Below, piece after piece: positions 10,833-21,835 of a stretch of DNA of 64,000 nucleotides. This stretch comes from Calonectria ilicicola. Its lineage: Eukaryota > Ascomycota > Sordariomycetes > Hypocreales > Nectriaceae. Each line of letters opens with the position of its first letter. The first letter of the stretch is position 1. The position numbers and the translations under genes were made by a program. The notes beneath the pieces are model-generated. The model made no database searches and had not been told where the DNA came from. It worked only from the letters and a program-made list of their open reading frames with translations. The stretch spans positions 3,658,001-3,722,000 of the forward strand of contig CP085832.1 of assembly GCA_020809705.1 (NCBI GenBank), written 5' to 3'.

Positions 10833-12284
10833 ATGGCTTCCAACACTCAAGAGGCAAATGCCATATACTCTTCCGACCAGGGCTTCGACTCTAGCAAAAC
10901 CAACAGTAAAGAAAAGATTGATAGCGAGAAAGGCACCCTTCCCGTCGATCTCCAACATGGAAATGTCGCAGACAATGGCTTCGGCGGTGGCGACGGAGGC
11001 AAGAGCTTTCGCATCATGAGCAAATGGGATACCGTCTTTGCTCTGCTGACCAACCAGGTTGGTCTCGGTGTGCTGTCTTTGCCCGGTGTTCTCAAAGTAT
11101 TCGGTGTTGTCCCCGGCATTATTGCCATTATCGGCATCGGTTGCCTGTCTTGGTATACAGCCTTTGTGCTCAAGCAGTATTATTGTCGTCACCAGCATGT
11201 CCTCAACGTCGTCGACATGGCCCGGGTTGTAGGTGGCCGACCCTTTGAGATTGCCGCCGGTATTGGTCTGCTTATCCAAGTCATCATGACCGCCGCCTCT
11301 GCAGCCGTCACCTTATCAATTGCCTTCAACACCATCTCCGGCCACTCTCTATGCACTGTAGGCTATATCGGCATTGGCTGTCTGGGCTGCTGGGTTCTCT
11401 GCGCCCCAAGGACTGCCAAGTTTGTCTCCCAGAGCGGTATCCCTTGCTGCGTGTCCGTTATCGCCGCCGCCCTGCTCGTCATGATCAGTCTAGGCATCAA
11501 GAACCCTAGCGATGCCCCCGAAGACTGGCACAAGAAGATTGAGGTTGTTGCTCATCCCACATTCCGTGAAGGCCTCAACGCCTGCCTCAAGGTCTGCTAT
11601 GCTTACTCTGGAAACATCAACTTTGTCTCTTACATGGCCGAGATGATTGATCCTGTCAACGACTTCAACTTTGCCCTGGCTTGGCTTGAAGTTTCCTCCA
11701 TCGCTTTCTACACGGTTGTTGCCGTTGCCATTTACTGCCTCGCCGGTGAATACACCGTCTCGCCTGCCCTGGGCTCTGCCCCTCACCTCATTGCCCAGAT
11801 TGCCTACGGCATCGTCCTCCCTGCCGTTTTCTCTACTGGTCTTGCTTTCGGCCACACTGGTATCAAATATGTCTACGTCGAAGTCATGAAGCACTTCAAA
11901 TTGACCTCCGAGATGACGGCCAACACTGTGCGATCATGGTCCATCTGGATGACCATCGTCACTGTCTTCTGGCTTCTCTGCTTCATCTTGTCCAACGCTA
12001 TTCCCGTGTTTGACTCGATTCTGTCCATCGCGTCGGCTACCACCATCTCCTGGTTCACCTTTGGTCTGAGCGGCATCTACTGGTTCCACGCCAACTGGGA
12101 TTGCAAGTTCAACGGCTGGAAGAAAATCTCACTGTCTTGCCTCAACTTCTTCCTCATTGTTATCTCGCTCTTCTGTAATGGTGCGGGTCTGTGGTCCTCC
12201 ATTACTGATCTCATAGACACAATGAACTCCGACTCCAGTTCCGTGTCGGGCGTGTTTGACTGTGGCGACAATGCCCTGTTCTAG
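10833..12284 (+). CDS. Amino acid transporter, AAAP family (Mtr-like)
   Basis: Intronless, 483 aa. A hydrophilic N-terminus of about 65 residues precedes roughly eleven membrane segments. The first segment contains LTNQVGLGVLSLPGVL, the typical start of the Aa_trans (AAAP) fold, where an unwound helix binds substrate. Overall the sequence resembles Neurospora Mtr, the neutral and aromatic amino acid permease, so uptake of neutral amino acids across the plasma membrane is likely; exact specificity cannot be read from sequence. The start codon has a strong Kozak context, and codon use is C-biased at third positions, consistent with good expression. No neighbouring gene suggests a pathway. The family call is firm; specificity is inferred. 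Confidence 0.9.
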   Translation: MASNTQEANAIYSSDQGFDSSKTNSKEKIDSEKGTLPVDLQHGNVADNGFGGGDGGKSFRIMSKWDTVFALLTNQVGLGVLSLPGVLKVFGVVPGIIAIIGIGCLSWYTAFVLKQYYCRHQHVLNVVDMARVVGGRPFEIAAGIGLLIQVIMTAASAAVTLSIAFNTISGHSLCTVGYIGIGCLGCWVLCAPRTAKFVSQSGIPCCVSVIAAALLVMISLGIKNPSDAPEDWHKKIEVVAHPTFREGLNACLKVCYAYSGNINFVSYMAEMIDPVNDFNFALAWLEVSSIAFYTVVAVAIYCLAGEYTVSPALGSAPHLIAQIAYGIVLPAVFSTGLAFGHTGIKYVYVEVMKHFKLTSEMTANTVRSWSIWMTIVTVFWLLCFILSNAIPVFDSILSIASATTISWFTFGLSGIYWFHANWDCKFNGWKKISLSCLNFFLIVISLFCNGAGLWSSITDLIDTMNSDSSSVSGVFDCGDNALF

Positions 12285-14565
12285 AGTCGTAATGGGCTCC
12301 CCAATTTTTCTGTTTTACCCTGTGCTGTGATATTACGCACCAGCCATATAGACGACTGAGCGATTTTACTAGTGTTTGCTGTATATGTGTCAATCGGCCG
12401 TTTTCTGGTCAACTGTTATATAAAAAAAATTCAACTTGGTTCCACATCATCTTGTCGTGTCCATTCACGGTGTGCATGCCGGAGCATTTGTCCCTTGCTA
12501 ATTCTCCGCTGTGGCCAAAAACCCACATGGGTTGTTTTGGAGCGGTCATTCGCGGTCAGACCGCGGTGCCGAGTATGAAAATCCACATGAAGTGGTCGAA
12601 TGAGCAATGCCAAGACGACGGTAGCAACTAAGAGGTCATGATGCCTGTTTACATGGCAACTGTGGACCGACGTCGAATAAGAGTTTGCTAATGCCGGCTA
12701 TTATGAGTGGTGGGTCGTTTTCGCGCCTTAACGTTAGTCGAGTCAATCTGGTCGGATCGAATGGGGCCTTTCAAGAGCCTCACGGCCAGGGAGTCCACTG
12801 AGTGGATCTCATCTGATAATCACACCAGTGGCCCGATTTGCTTCAGCAAACAGTGAGTGGATCGCCAAGCAGCGTTCTTGCAGGTGACTTTACGAGAAAA
12901 AATCTCTTCCATTGTGCCCAGAGGCCAAGATGAAAGCAGGACTCGGCAGCTGTGCCTCTCTCCGACCCTGGGGTTTCCATCAAGAGCAAGTGTTCCCGAA
13001 GCCCTAAAAAAGCCGTCGCACTGCGCTAACAAGCGATGACGATCGTTTTGACCTTGGTGGAAGAAGTGGATTGGTGATGGGGCGGCTGTTCCTTCTTCAC
13101 TTCTGCCTTGAATAACCGAGTTGAGATGACGAAAATGCCAGCACGGGGCACGGACTGACCCTGAGAGATGGATAATCCAGGAGAACAAACCCATGTTGCC
13201 GGACCTCTTTACAAGACCCGCTGTTGAGACCGATAAACGCCGAGTGTGTGTCATCGGTTCCATTGAAACTCGTGACCACGACGTCCAAGGCCAAGAACGG
13301 TCTCGGAACGATTGCTTTACGCGGTTCCGCAGATCACTGTTCTCGAGTCAATCTTCAAGTCTATCAGTCAGCAATCTCGACGACCAGATTACCTGTGGTC
13401 ACGGCTGCCTTGCTGCCTGCCGGTCGAGGCTAGCTCCCTAAGAAATGAGCCACATAGAACCGTAGATTCGTTCCCAGTGAGGCGGGTTGTTTTCACAACC
13501 ACATTGTTGCCTTCATCTCTGGTGATCTGAACTGATACTGCCAGACCAAATGCCGGGCGAAGGTGCTTATTATATATTTTGTGACCTCCGGTCCACGCCG
13601 CATATTTTCTTTTTGCAGATCCGGTGTTTGTGCCGGTGCCTGTGCCTGTGCCGGTAATTTTGGTCCGTGGAGGTTGTACCAAAACCGAATACCATCAGTC
13701 ATCGATTCGGTAGTCTCTTGATCTGTATGGCCGATGATGGCGACGCCATTCGCACCGGACCGGGTGTCCCACAATCGCCCTGCCAGTCCACTCAATGCAG
13801 CCCGTGATCTCATTCCATCTGCCCCTTTAGTCGTCGTGCGGCTCTTGTTGGTGGGGCGTTGTGTAAGAGGCAGTGCTTGAACCTCTTCAATCCCAAAAAT
13901 ATTACCAATAGTTAACATCAACCCTGTCGAAGAAGCCTTGGTATTGCTTCATGTCATGCGGCTCTTGTCGGGATGTACGTGGATTGTGTGACTGAATAAG
14001 ATTGATCCTTGGTCTTCCTTCCTCGCGGTCTTGCCCGACGGCTGCCATCGGGTGTCTTAGGGATACAGTCGATTCAGTACTACTGATCGTCTCTGAGATT
14101 GAGGCTGAGATTGATTTCGTGCGGCTCTTGGCGGGACAAACAAGCTTCTTTCAAGGTTGGTTCGTGACCGTGTCCCCGTCCAGAGAATCTATCCCTCCAT
14201 CACATGCGGCTCTTCTCGGTCTATCATTGACCATTTACCATTCCCTCTCGTTCCTTGAAATATCCATGGCATGGTTTAGTCGACGTGGGATGATTTGATC
14301 CCCTCGGCAATTCGTCACCGTCCCGTGCACGAACCCGGGAATCTGATATGTCGCTTTCCTGGCATCGTCGGCCGTTCAAATGCTGTTTCCGCCACAAATC
14401 CTCGCATGTTTTTGACATTCCATCATTCCACCGATTAGTACACAACGCACACCGGTTCGATCAGTCACCATGGATATTCGCAATTCTTTGTGGAAGCCTC
14501 TATTCCCATCCTTACAGTTGTATATGTACAATCCGTCCGTTCGGCCGCCACGCTTCGTAAGCCGT
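12285..14565. other. Intergenic region with a dispersed short repeat
   Basis: 3' flank of the transporter gene on the left and 3' flank of the minus-strand NDUFB7 gene on the right. No gene found. It contains four direct copies of a TGCGGCTCTT motif (13837-14214) and a short GTGCCGGTGCCTGTGCC-type tandem tract near 13625-13655. Confidence 0.45.
13837..14214 (+). repeat. Four dispersed direct copies of TGCGGCTCTT(G)
   Basis: Copies begin at 13837, 13957, 14120 and 14205. The first three read TGCGGCTCTTG and the last TGCGGCTCTTC. Flanking bases are also partly shared: each copy is preceded by A or G plus pyrimidine-rich sequence, and followed by a CGGG-like tail in three. Spacing is about 120, 163 and 85 bp, so this is not a simple tandem repeat. 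Four 10-mers in under 400 bp is unlikely by chance and could be protein-binding sites or decayed repeat units. Confidence 0.5.
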
Positions 14566-14982
14566 CTAGTTGGTTCGAGCACCACCCTTTTCCTCTCGCA
14601 GCTCGTCCATCTTTGCGACTCGCTTCTTGAACTCGACGTACTGGCACTTTTCGTAGCTGTGTCGCTCATCCTAGTTGTCCCCATGTGAGTGGTTTGTCCC
14701 AGAGGCTTGGAGGTGCACAGGCTCGCCCGGAATCGCGCGGCGTGAGTCCAACTTACCGAGCACTTCCAAGGGGCGTACCAGGTATCCCGTCGGCACTTGT
14801 TGAGAGGGATCAAGAGGTGGGCGCAGCTGTCTCGGTAGGCGATGGGGAGACGAGCCTCTCGCATCTCCTCGCGGGTCGCTTCTGTGGCAGAAGTTAGCGA
14901 TTGAGGCGGGGAAAATTGGCTCTGGCAGATTTCCAGAGGGTCAAGACGTACGCCGCGGCTCGGTAACAGCGTCGGAAGCCAT
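14566..14982 (-). CDS. NADH:ubiquinone oxidoreductase B18 subunit (NDUFB7 homologue), three exons
   Basis: Exons are 14982-14952, 14881-14757 and 14670-14566, encoding 86 aa. Introns have GTACGT/CACAG and GTAAGT/CTAG boundaries. The protein reads MASDAVTEPRQATREEM at the start, then YRDSCAHLLIPLNKCRRD, WYAPWKC and ERHSYEKCQY. This gives twin CX9C-type cysteine pairs, which form disulfides in the intermembrane space through the Mia40 pathway. NDUFB7 is an accessory subunit on the intermembrane-space face of the complex I membrane arm. Length and the Lys-rich C-terminus fit fungal homologues. The gene is easily missed because no single exon exceeds 125 nt. Confidence in identity is high. Confidence 0.9.
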
Positions 14983-16353
14983 GGTGCTGGTTCAATTGGG
15001 CTTCAAGATGTGAGGTTGCTGAGATGTCGAGCTGTCGTGAGTTAATGTTCGGGTCAAGGTCGGCAGTTTCCGATTTCTGCCTTGGAATTGGGGCACCAAG
15101 CGCTGGCGTCCAATTAAATGTTGTGAATTACCACGCCCGCTTGGAATCTCTATCAAGGAATGCCAACAACCTCACAGTGAAAGAAGACGCCATTTACTTT
15201 GTGATAATAGCATATTCTTGCCCCTTCAATATCAATTCCTCAGCCCCTTCTATCCTATGCCCTGAGGGCATGGATGGCATATCACGGCCGACACCACACA
15301 TGTGGGGCCTCCCAAGCCACACTCGACTTACACAAGAGTACAATACAACCCTTGAAAGATTGTCACCTCTCTACTTTTTCCTACTATTTTTTTTTTGGGG
15401 GGGGGGCTTAATAAGGAAAAAAATATATAAATAAAAATAAAATAAATAAATTAGATATATAATTTTATTTTATTTATTATTATTTATTTCTAGGCATTAG
15501 CTTGATATTTTGAGTAGTTAAGTTCTGTGATGCCTTATTGGAAAATGTCACTCAGGCACAATCTTTCAGGGGTTGTATTGTACAGCAGATGGATGAAGGC
15601 TCGTGGGAATGAATCCACTTAATTGCAGAGCGCACTTACACATTGTACTTTTCACGAGATGAATTTGACCGGCCCGGTCAGCTATGGTCCATGAATAGCC
15701 AAGACCAAGATCCCAGTCACCTGAAGCAAGGAATAAGATCCAGGTTGGATACCAGGGATCCCATCACCGATGGTGCAAGATCACCAAAGGAGCTCAATCA
15801 TCCCATTAAAAAAAGACCATTACGTGTTTCGGGGTTTGTGTTAAATTTTGTTTTTTGCTCCTATACCAATATTTTTCATCGCTGAAATCCTTTGACACTT
15901 GAACTGATAACTTTTCCAAATACAACTTTGGCAATCTTCAATCTAGCACTACTTTAAGTAGAGTCCAGGCTACATTTTACGATCCAGATCATTTCCCGGG
16001 TCCGAATTTTTTATCGCCGATTATAATAGAGTTTAACCGTGGTACGTACTCTATACGAGCCCATGTCGTAAGCCATCACGAATCATGCCATATCGTCAAT
16101 ACGTGGTGGATCAATACAGTCACAAGTATCACATTCCCCATAGTTCCTCAAACTCCACTACATTTTTATTTGCCAAAAATACAACCCTGAGATACATGCG
16201 GCCATAACCACAAAATCCATCATCGGGGTATTGGGAGTTGGGCATCGACGCTCTTAGTCACGGCCTTTTAGGCATTTGTCGTCTCCGGGTGTTTTGGAGT
16301 GACAGCATTGACACGTTGTCCAAATTAAAATACATCATTTTAATCATGAGATA
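14983..16353. other. Intergenic region carrying a MITE
   Basis: 5' flank of NDUFB7 and 3' flank of the sulfatase gene. Apart from the TA-flanked inverted-repeat element at 15341-15580, no gene or structured element is visible. The part right of 15900 is AT-rich and holds the sulfatase 3' untranslated region. Confidence 0.5.
15341..15580. mobile_element. MITE with TA target sites (Tc1/mariner type)
   Basis: Terminal inverted repeats CAATACAACCCTTGAAAGAT plus TGT (15341-15363) and the matching right end (15558-15580) agree at all but one position. Both ends are flanked by TA (15339-15340 and 15581-15582), the duplicated target of Tc1/mariner-type transposons. The 240-bp element encodes nothing. 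Its core has a T-run directly followed by a G-run (about 15387-15406) and then a strongly AT-rich, nearly palindromic stretch. It is therefore non-autonomous and would need a transposase from elsewhere in the genome. Near-identity of the ends suggests fairly recent insertion. Confidence 0.82.
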
Positions 16354-18354
16354 CTAAGTCCAGTGATGCCACTCGAGGCCATCCCGATATTCATACCCAA
16401 CCTGGGGTCCCTCGGAGCTGACAATGTATCCATTCTCGCACTGCTCAAACTCAACCTTGACCTGCTGCTCGTAAAATTTATCAAATTGGGGATGAAGAGC
16501 ATCTGTCAAGCTCTCCACATCTCCTTGGGGATGGATAATTTTCCAGGGCTTGATGCAGGTCTCGCCCCGACATGATTTGAGCACCATCATGAGGGAATCT
16601 AGACGGTTAACGACCTTTGCAACACTGGTGCCCAACAGGGAGACTTCGGGTCCTACAACGACTCCGCTTGCCAGAAACAGGTTGTTGATCTGACCGGGAT
16701 CATTCTACAAAGGTTAGTTAGCAGTTGTAGGCATGGACGAGTATCGGCTCTTACCTTGAGATTATAGAGCTCATGCTCATTGGTGCACCAGGCTGAATAG
16801 TACAAGTCATAGTCTTCGTGCACGATTCGAACACCTTTGTATGTGTTGTTGGAAAGATGAATCAGGCCTCTGCCATCGAATCCTCCAACGTTACCCTCGG
16901 CGATGGCGCTTCCCCAATACTCGACAGCAACGTGCTCGTGACGGGTTGCGCTAGCATCAGCTTCTCGCACCGGAATAGGAGTTCCATCTAAGTCGGACCG
17001 GAGGTCGGCACCCGCGAGCTTGAGAAATGTCGGAGCAAGATCGATATGAGTCGTCACGGTTTCCTCGGCCGAACCTTTGGCTACGCCAGGGCCACGAACG
17101 AAAAGAGGGACCCGAATATCTTCTTCGAATCCACACGTCTTTCCGGGAGGAAGTCGATGCTGTCCCAGGTGGTATCCATTGTCGGACGAGAAAAAGATGT
17201 AAGTGTCATCAAGGATACCAGCTTCATCCAATTGATTAACAACTTGCTCAACAAGCTCATCGACAGCCTGCAATGCTTGGAGTCGTGCTCGATAAAATTC
17301 ATCAATAAGGGAAACCGCAGTCTCATTGAGCTTGGGAAGCCTGCTGACCCAGTTGACGCTACTGGGCTAATTGCACGTTAACATCACAAACATCTCTAAT
17401 TGTGCAGGTTCACACATACCGAATCGGGGTTGAAGTTATCAGTTCGAGGGACCTTGACCCCTTCAAACAGGTGAGAATGCTTCTCAAGGGGAATTGGAAT
17501 GGTCATCACCGGCGGTCCATTGCCTCTGTTGATGTCAATGTTGGCATGAGGGGCCACAGGTGCGATAGTGATGAAGAAGGGGTCCTCGGCCTCAATAGCT
17601 TCACCAAGCAGCTCACGAGCATACTGTGCAATCAGCTCAGAGGTGTGCTCATTCTGGTGAAACACAGGTGCTTCACGGTTGCGCTGGTAAATAGGGTTAA
17701 GGTAAGAATAAGTGCCCGGGTCAAGGAGAAAGTTGGTGCCGTTCCATCCTGCGGGGAACGGCGAGTTGTAGTTGTGGACGGTATGCGAGTTAAACAGCTT
17801 TCCCGTGTAATATGTGTTGTACCCAGCCTCGCTCAGCCACACGGGGAGCCAGTTTTCGTTCAGACCCTGAGACACAAACTTGGGGAAGCCGCCTTGTCTG
17901 TGTTAGCAGGGCCACAAAAGGCATTATAGGAAAAGGCAAAGGAGAAAACAAAGGAAGAGAAAGGAGAGCACGTACCGTATGGTGGATTGACGTCCGTGAC
18001 ATTGGTGTTGTGAGGCTGCTTGCCAGCCCAGAGGGCAACCCGGGATGGGCAGCAGATGGCTGTAGTAGTAAAGTGGTTGACGAATGAAGTGCCCTGGTCA
18101 ATTATGTGCTTCTTTAATAAGGGCATGTAAGACACTGATTCCAGCACCGCATCCTGGTCGTCAGTCAGAATGAAGACGATGTTCTTCCTGTCCCGGTTGA
18201 CCGCTGGCTCAGAAGTCTCAGTCCCTAGAACGGCTTGCTCTCCAGACAGAACAATTTGATCCTCAGTCTGCTGTGCCATAGCGGTCGATGCCGCTAGCCA
18301 TGAGACAGAGCCTACTACTAGGCCGGCTGGCCGTAGCCAATGTCTGCAACGCAT
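16354..18354 (-). CDS. Secreted formylglycine-dependent sulfatase (arylsulfatase-like), four exons
   Basis: Exons are 18354-17976, 17892-17420, 17366-16755 and 16704-16354, encoding 604 aa. The introns are 83, 53 and 50 nt. The second acceptor is the TTAG just before CCCAGT, the only choice that keeps the frame. A signal peptide (about residues 1-27, ending STAMA) precedes NIVFILTDDQD (residues 58-68), whose Asp residues bind the metal. Next comes CCPSR at 101-105, in which Cys101 would be oxidised to formylglycine as the catalytic nucleophile. HANIDI and SSDNGYHLGQH supply further active-site residues. The enzyme should hydrolyse sulfate esters outside the cell or in the secretory pathway. 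It is transcribed away from an arylsulfotransferase 609 bp upstream. Two CCAAT boxes lie just upstream. The substrate (aryl, choline or glycan sulfate) is not determinable. Confidence 0.92.
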
Positions 18355-18963
18355 GCTGAAACTCTACCGGCGCCCCCGACCGCAATTGGCTATGGTTGCT
18401 GTTATGCAAAAAACTATAGTCTGGGCCAGGCAAATTGGCTTTGGAAAATGCTGTAAAAGAATCGATTCGATAGCACCCAAAAGCAATCGCACGGGAAGAC
18501 GTTTGACAGTGGATTGTCGCGACGAACGCCATTCGGCCCTTGTGCTCGCGCAATGTGAGTAGCAATGGCGTCAAAGTTAGTGCTTCTACGCAAACGGCCA
18601 TACAATTCACTAACAGCTGGCTGGCGTGGATAATGCGGGTCATCCCCCCGCCACGCCTTATCGGAGAATGGGCCGCGCGTTATCCGATACCAATACGCGT
18701 ACCTTTAGCCTTTTATTCGTTATTCCCATCTATTACACGGCTCAAAAGAGCAATTGTACAGTCCAGAGTTATATTGCCTGCAGAACGTAATTTGCGACAT
18801 GGTTATGGCGTGCTATCAGGACAGGGCTCTGAAGCAAGTGGAACTCTTACTTTCGTATTCTGTGGAGGGATGATTGATTAAGTGGTGGGAGCCTGTTTTC
18901 TTTTACAACACAGTCGGGAGCGACTATTCTCGACTTGAGATTGTTCTCCAGGCTTGGGCAAAA
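18355..18963. promoter_or_regulatory. Shared intergenic region of the divergent sulfatase and arylsulfotransferase genes
   Basis: The 609 bp between the two start codons must contain both promoters. On the sulfatase strand there are CCAAT boxes (read as ATTGG on the plus strand) at 18385-18389 and 18434-18438. No match to the palindromic CYS3/MetR-type site was noticed by eye. Co-regulation is inferred from the divergent arrangement only. Confidence 0.55.
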
Positions 18964-20681
18964 ATGAAGTCCATCGGGATCGTCTCTATTCTCGCCGCCC
19001 TGACTGGGTGGGCGAGCGCAGAGTCCCAGTTCCGCTCCCGTCCAGACCTCTCTCCACCTCGCCTGAACATCACCATCCCAGCTGCTGAAGATGTTGCTCC
19101 TGGCTTCATCTTTGTGACGCCTGGCCCTAGCCAGGGCAACAATAGAGACCTTCCGAAGCAACCTGGCGCCTACATTTTTCGCAATAATGGCGATCTGGTA
19201 TGGTCAAGTCTGGGGTATCTATCGGGATCCGTAGCCAACTTACAAGCCACGACATATCACGGGAAACCTGCTTTGCAAGCATTTCAGGGCATCGTTGACT
19301 CACATCACCAAGGTGGCTACGGCACGTTACAAATCTTGAGTGACGAGTACCGGCCCCTGGCACAGATCCAAAGCCTAACCAACAAGATCCCCTCAATACA
19401 CGAGCTTCGCATTGTCGATGGGAAGACGGCATTGATCGGGATTTACGATCCAGTCCCGCATAATCTAGCTCCGTACGGAGGCACCGAGGAGCAAAGATGG
19501 ATCATTGACAACATCCTGCAAGAGGTGGACATTGAAACAGGCGAGCTCCTCTTTGAGGTCCACTCCTTGGACGTCGTGTCTCCCACCGGTATGTCTGATA
19601 ACGCATGAATGCAGCATCGACTCAGCTGACAACCACTCCAGACAGCCAAGCCCCGATTCTCCCAAACACCGGTCTCGACGCTGCTGCTGCTTGGGACTAC
19701 TTCCACCTCAACAGCATAGACAAGGACGACGAGGGCAACTACCTCGTCTCGGCCGGCCACACCAGCACCATCTACAAGCTGTCCGGCCTAGACGGCTCCA
19801 TCATCTGGCAGCTCGGTGGCGATAGGTCCACGTTTGAATCATCAACAGAGCTAAACTTTGGGCACCAGCACGACGCACGCTTCCTCAACCGATCGGCCGA
19901 CGGCCAAGTCGAGACCATTTCCTTCTTTGACAACTCAGCCTGGCAGTTTGACGGGGAGCACGATGACAGGAGCCCCACGAACACCCGGTCCCGGGGCATC
20001 ATCGTGCAGCTCAATCATGGTGACAACTCAGCCAAAATCCTCCAGTCATACGTCTCACCTGACGACATCGTCGCCGAGTCTCACGGCAACACACAAGTGC
20101 TCCCCAATGGCAACGTCTTTGTCAACTGGGGTCAGGAGGGTGCAGTGACTGAGTTCCGCGCCGACGGGACGCCCATCTTCAATGCCCGCCTTGATGCGGG
20201 GGGTGTAGCATTGCCCTCGTCCTCGTCCCAGTCCCAGGCCCAGTCCCCCTCCTCATCCTCCCCCTCATTCCCCCCCTCTTCGGTTCAGAGTTACAGGGGC
20301 TTCCGGTTTGAGTGGACTGGCCGGCCAAGGGAAACTCCCGCCGTCGCCGCACTGCGAGACAATGGCGAGGTCAGCGTCTATGCAAGCTGGAACGGTGACA
20401 CGGAGGTTGCGCTGTGGAGGTTCTACGTGCAGGACGGCGACGACGCCGACGCAACGACGGTGCGCGGGATTGGGGCAGCAGAGAGGACCTCGTTTGAGAC
20501 GAGGCTCACCTTGGCCAGCGAGCAGGCGGAGCGACTCGACGGCAACGCTCGCATCTTTGCCGGCGGTTTCGCAGCCGACGGCAGGGTCCTGACACGATCA
20601 AGGGCCGTGGCGGTGCGTGAGGTTGTCCATGTGGCTGGCAGCAGCAACGAGGGCGGAGATGGCCGCCGGGAAGATCTGTGA
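18964..20681 (+). CDS. Secreted arylsulfotransferase (ASST) family protein, two exons
   Basis: Exon 1 is 18964-19588 and exon 2 is 19642-20681, encoding 554 aa; the intron is 53 nt with GTATGT and CTCCAG ends. An upstream in-frame Met exists at 18874, but 18964 gives a clean signal peptide (MKSIGIVSILAALTGWASA), so it is preferred. The body resembles fungal ASST proteins, a beta-propeller fold. Family-like blocks are SIHELRIVDGKTALI, DYFHLNSIDKDDEGNYLVSA, FGHQHDARFL and ESHGNTQVLPNGNVFVNWG; the conserved His residues are candidates for the sulfated intermediate known in bacterial enzymes. A Ser/Pro/Gln-rich insert near residues 408-425 looks like a flexible loop. The family moves sulfate between phenolic molecules without PAPS. 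Its divergent neighbour is a sulfatase, suggesting linked sulfate-ester metabolism. Activity of fungal members is little documented, so function is inferred. Confidence 0.85.
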
Positions 20682-21835
20682 CGACTTGCGGCGGCGGCTT
20701 GCGGCGGGAGAAGAAGCGAGAGAAGATCCTGTTTTTCCCCTTGTACATAGACAAACATGTTTTGTTTACAAGCAAAACAAAAAGAGATTATGCATTGACG
20801 ATGTTTGGAGTGCTGTATGTCTTGAAAAAGTTGTGAGTCATAGCAGAAACGCACGCAACGTCGCATTTATGTACGGGCATCATGTATGGGCAGCATGTAG
20901 CCCAGCGATGTTTTGCCTCCGCTGCCGTGTGTGAAGTGCAAGGCCGTGTCGCCCACTCTTCCCACGTCGCTGCTTACTCCATCATGCAGCAATGGATGCA
21001 CCAGAGAACCGGCGCCCTGCACTGGGGCCCTGCACCACCGGACGATCGCTGCCCCTCCGCCTCCGGGCGTCAACGCCTCTCCCGGCCCGCCACGTCGAGC
21101 GTTGCTGCTTGGGTCTGCATCTGCATCATGTTCGCTCTCTCGCCCAGGCCAGGGAAGCTTAAGCTCCGGCTGGTGCTTGTTCGCCCGTGACTGACACAGG
21201 TGACACGGCGCCCTCCCACTGGCGTGCGCCCCCGCAGCGCGACTCCACACGAAACGATTGGCCGTCGCGCTCCGGGCCTCACACCCTCCACACGGCCAGC
21301 GCACCCAGCGCCCACAACACGTCCGCGCCGCCATGAAACCGACGTCTGCGAGCCCGCCCACGCCCGCCGCCCTCTATGGCTGTCATGTGTTTTCGCGACG
21401 CGCACATCCCATAAAGACGCGGTCGTTGTCCGCGGCAACCCCTCAACCAATCTATCTCTCGGCTGCCCAGGAGCATTCACAGTCGCTTTAGACTTAGTTA
21501 TAAAGCCTCCAAACCCCATTACTCTCCAATATTCTATATTCCCATCCTCCTCAGTCGAGTCTAATACTGTGCCTGTGCATTACAAGCCACAACCCCACCG
21601 CTCTCAGCCAAACTCTACCGACTTACCTTTCGTTTTTTAAGTCGACTTACACGATACCACCTCGGAGGACATTCATTCACCGTCTCTCTGCCGCTCTCTG
21701 CACACACTTTCTTTTTTTTTTCTGTTATATTAGTGTATAATTCACCACTGATACCCCACTACTCTTTTTTATCTTAAAACCCCAACTTAATATCCTCGAT
21801 TCACTTACACACACACACTCACTCTCTCAACAACA
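20682..21835. other. Intergenic region upstream of the FHA gene
   Basis: Left part is the arylsulfotransferase 3' flank. The right part is the FHA-gene promoter and leader: GC-rich until about 21480, then CT-rich with a T-run near 21712-21722 and a CA/CT tract (21808-21830) just before the ATG. Overlapping frames here resemble no protein. No gene is called. Confidence 0.5.
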
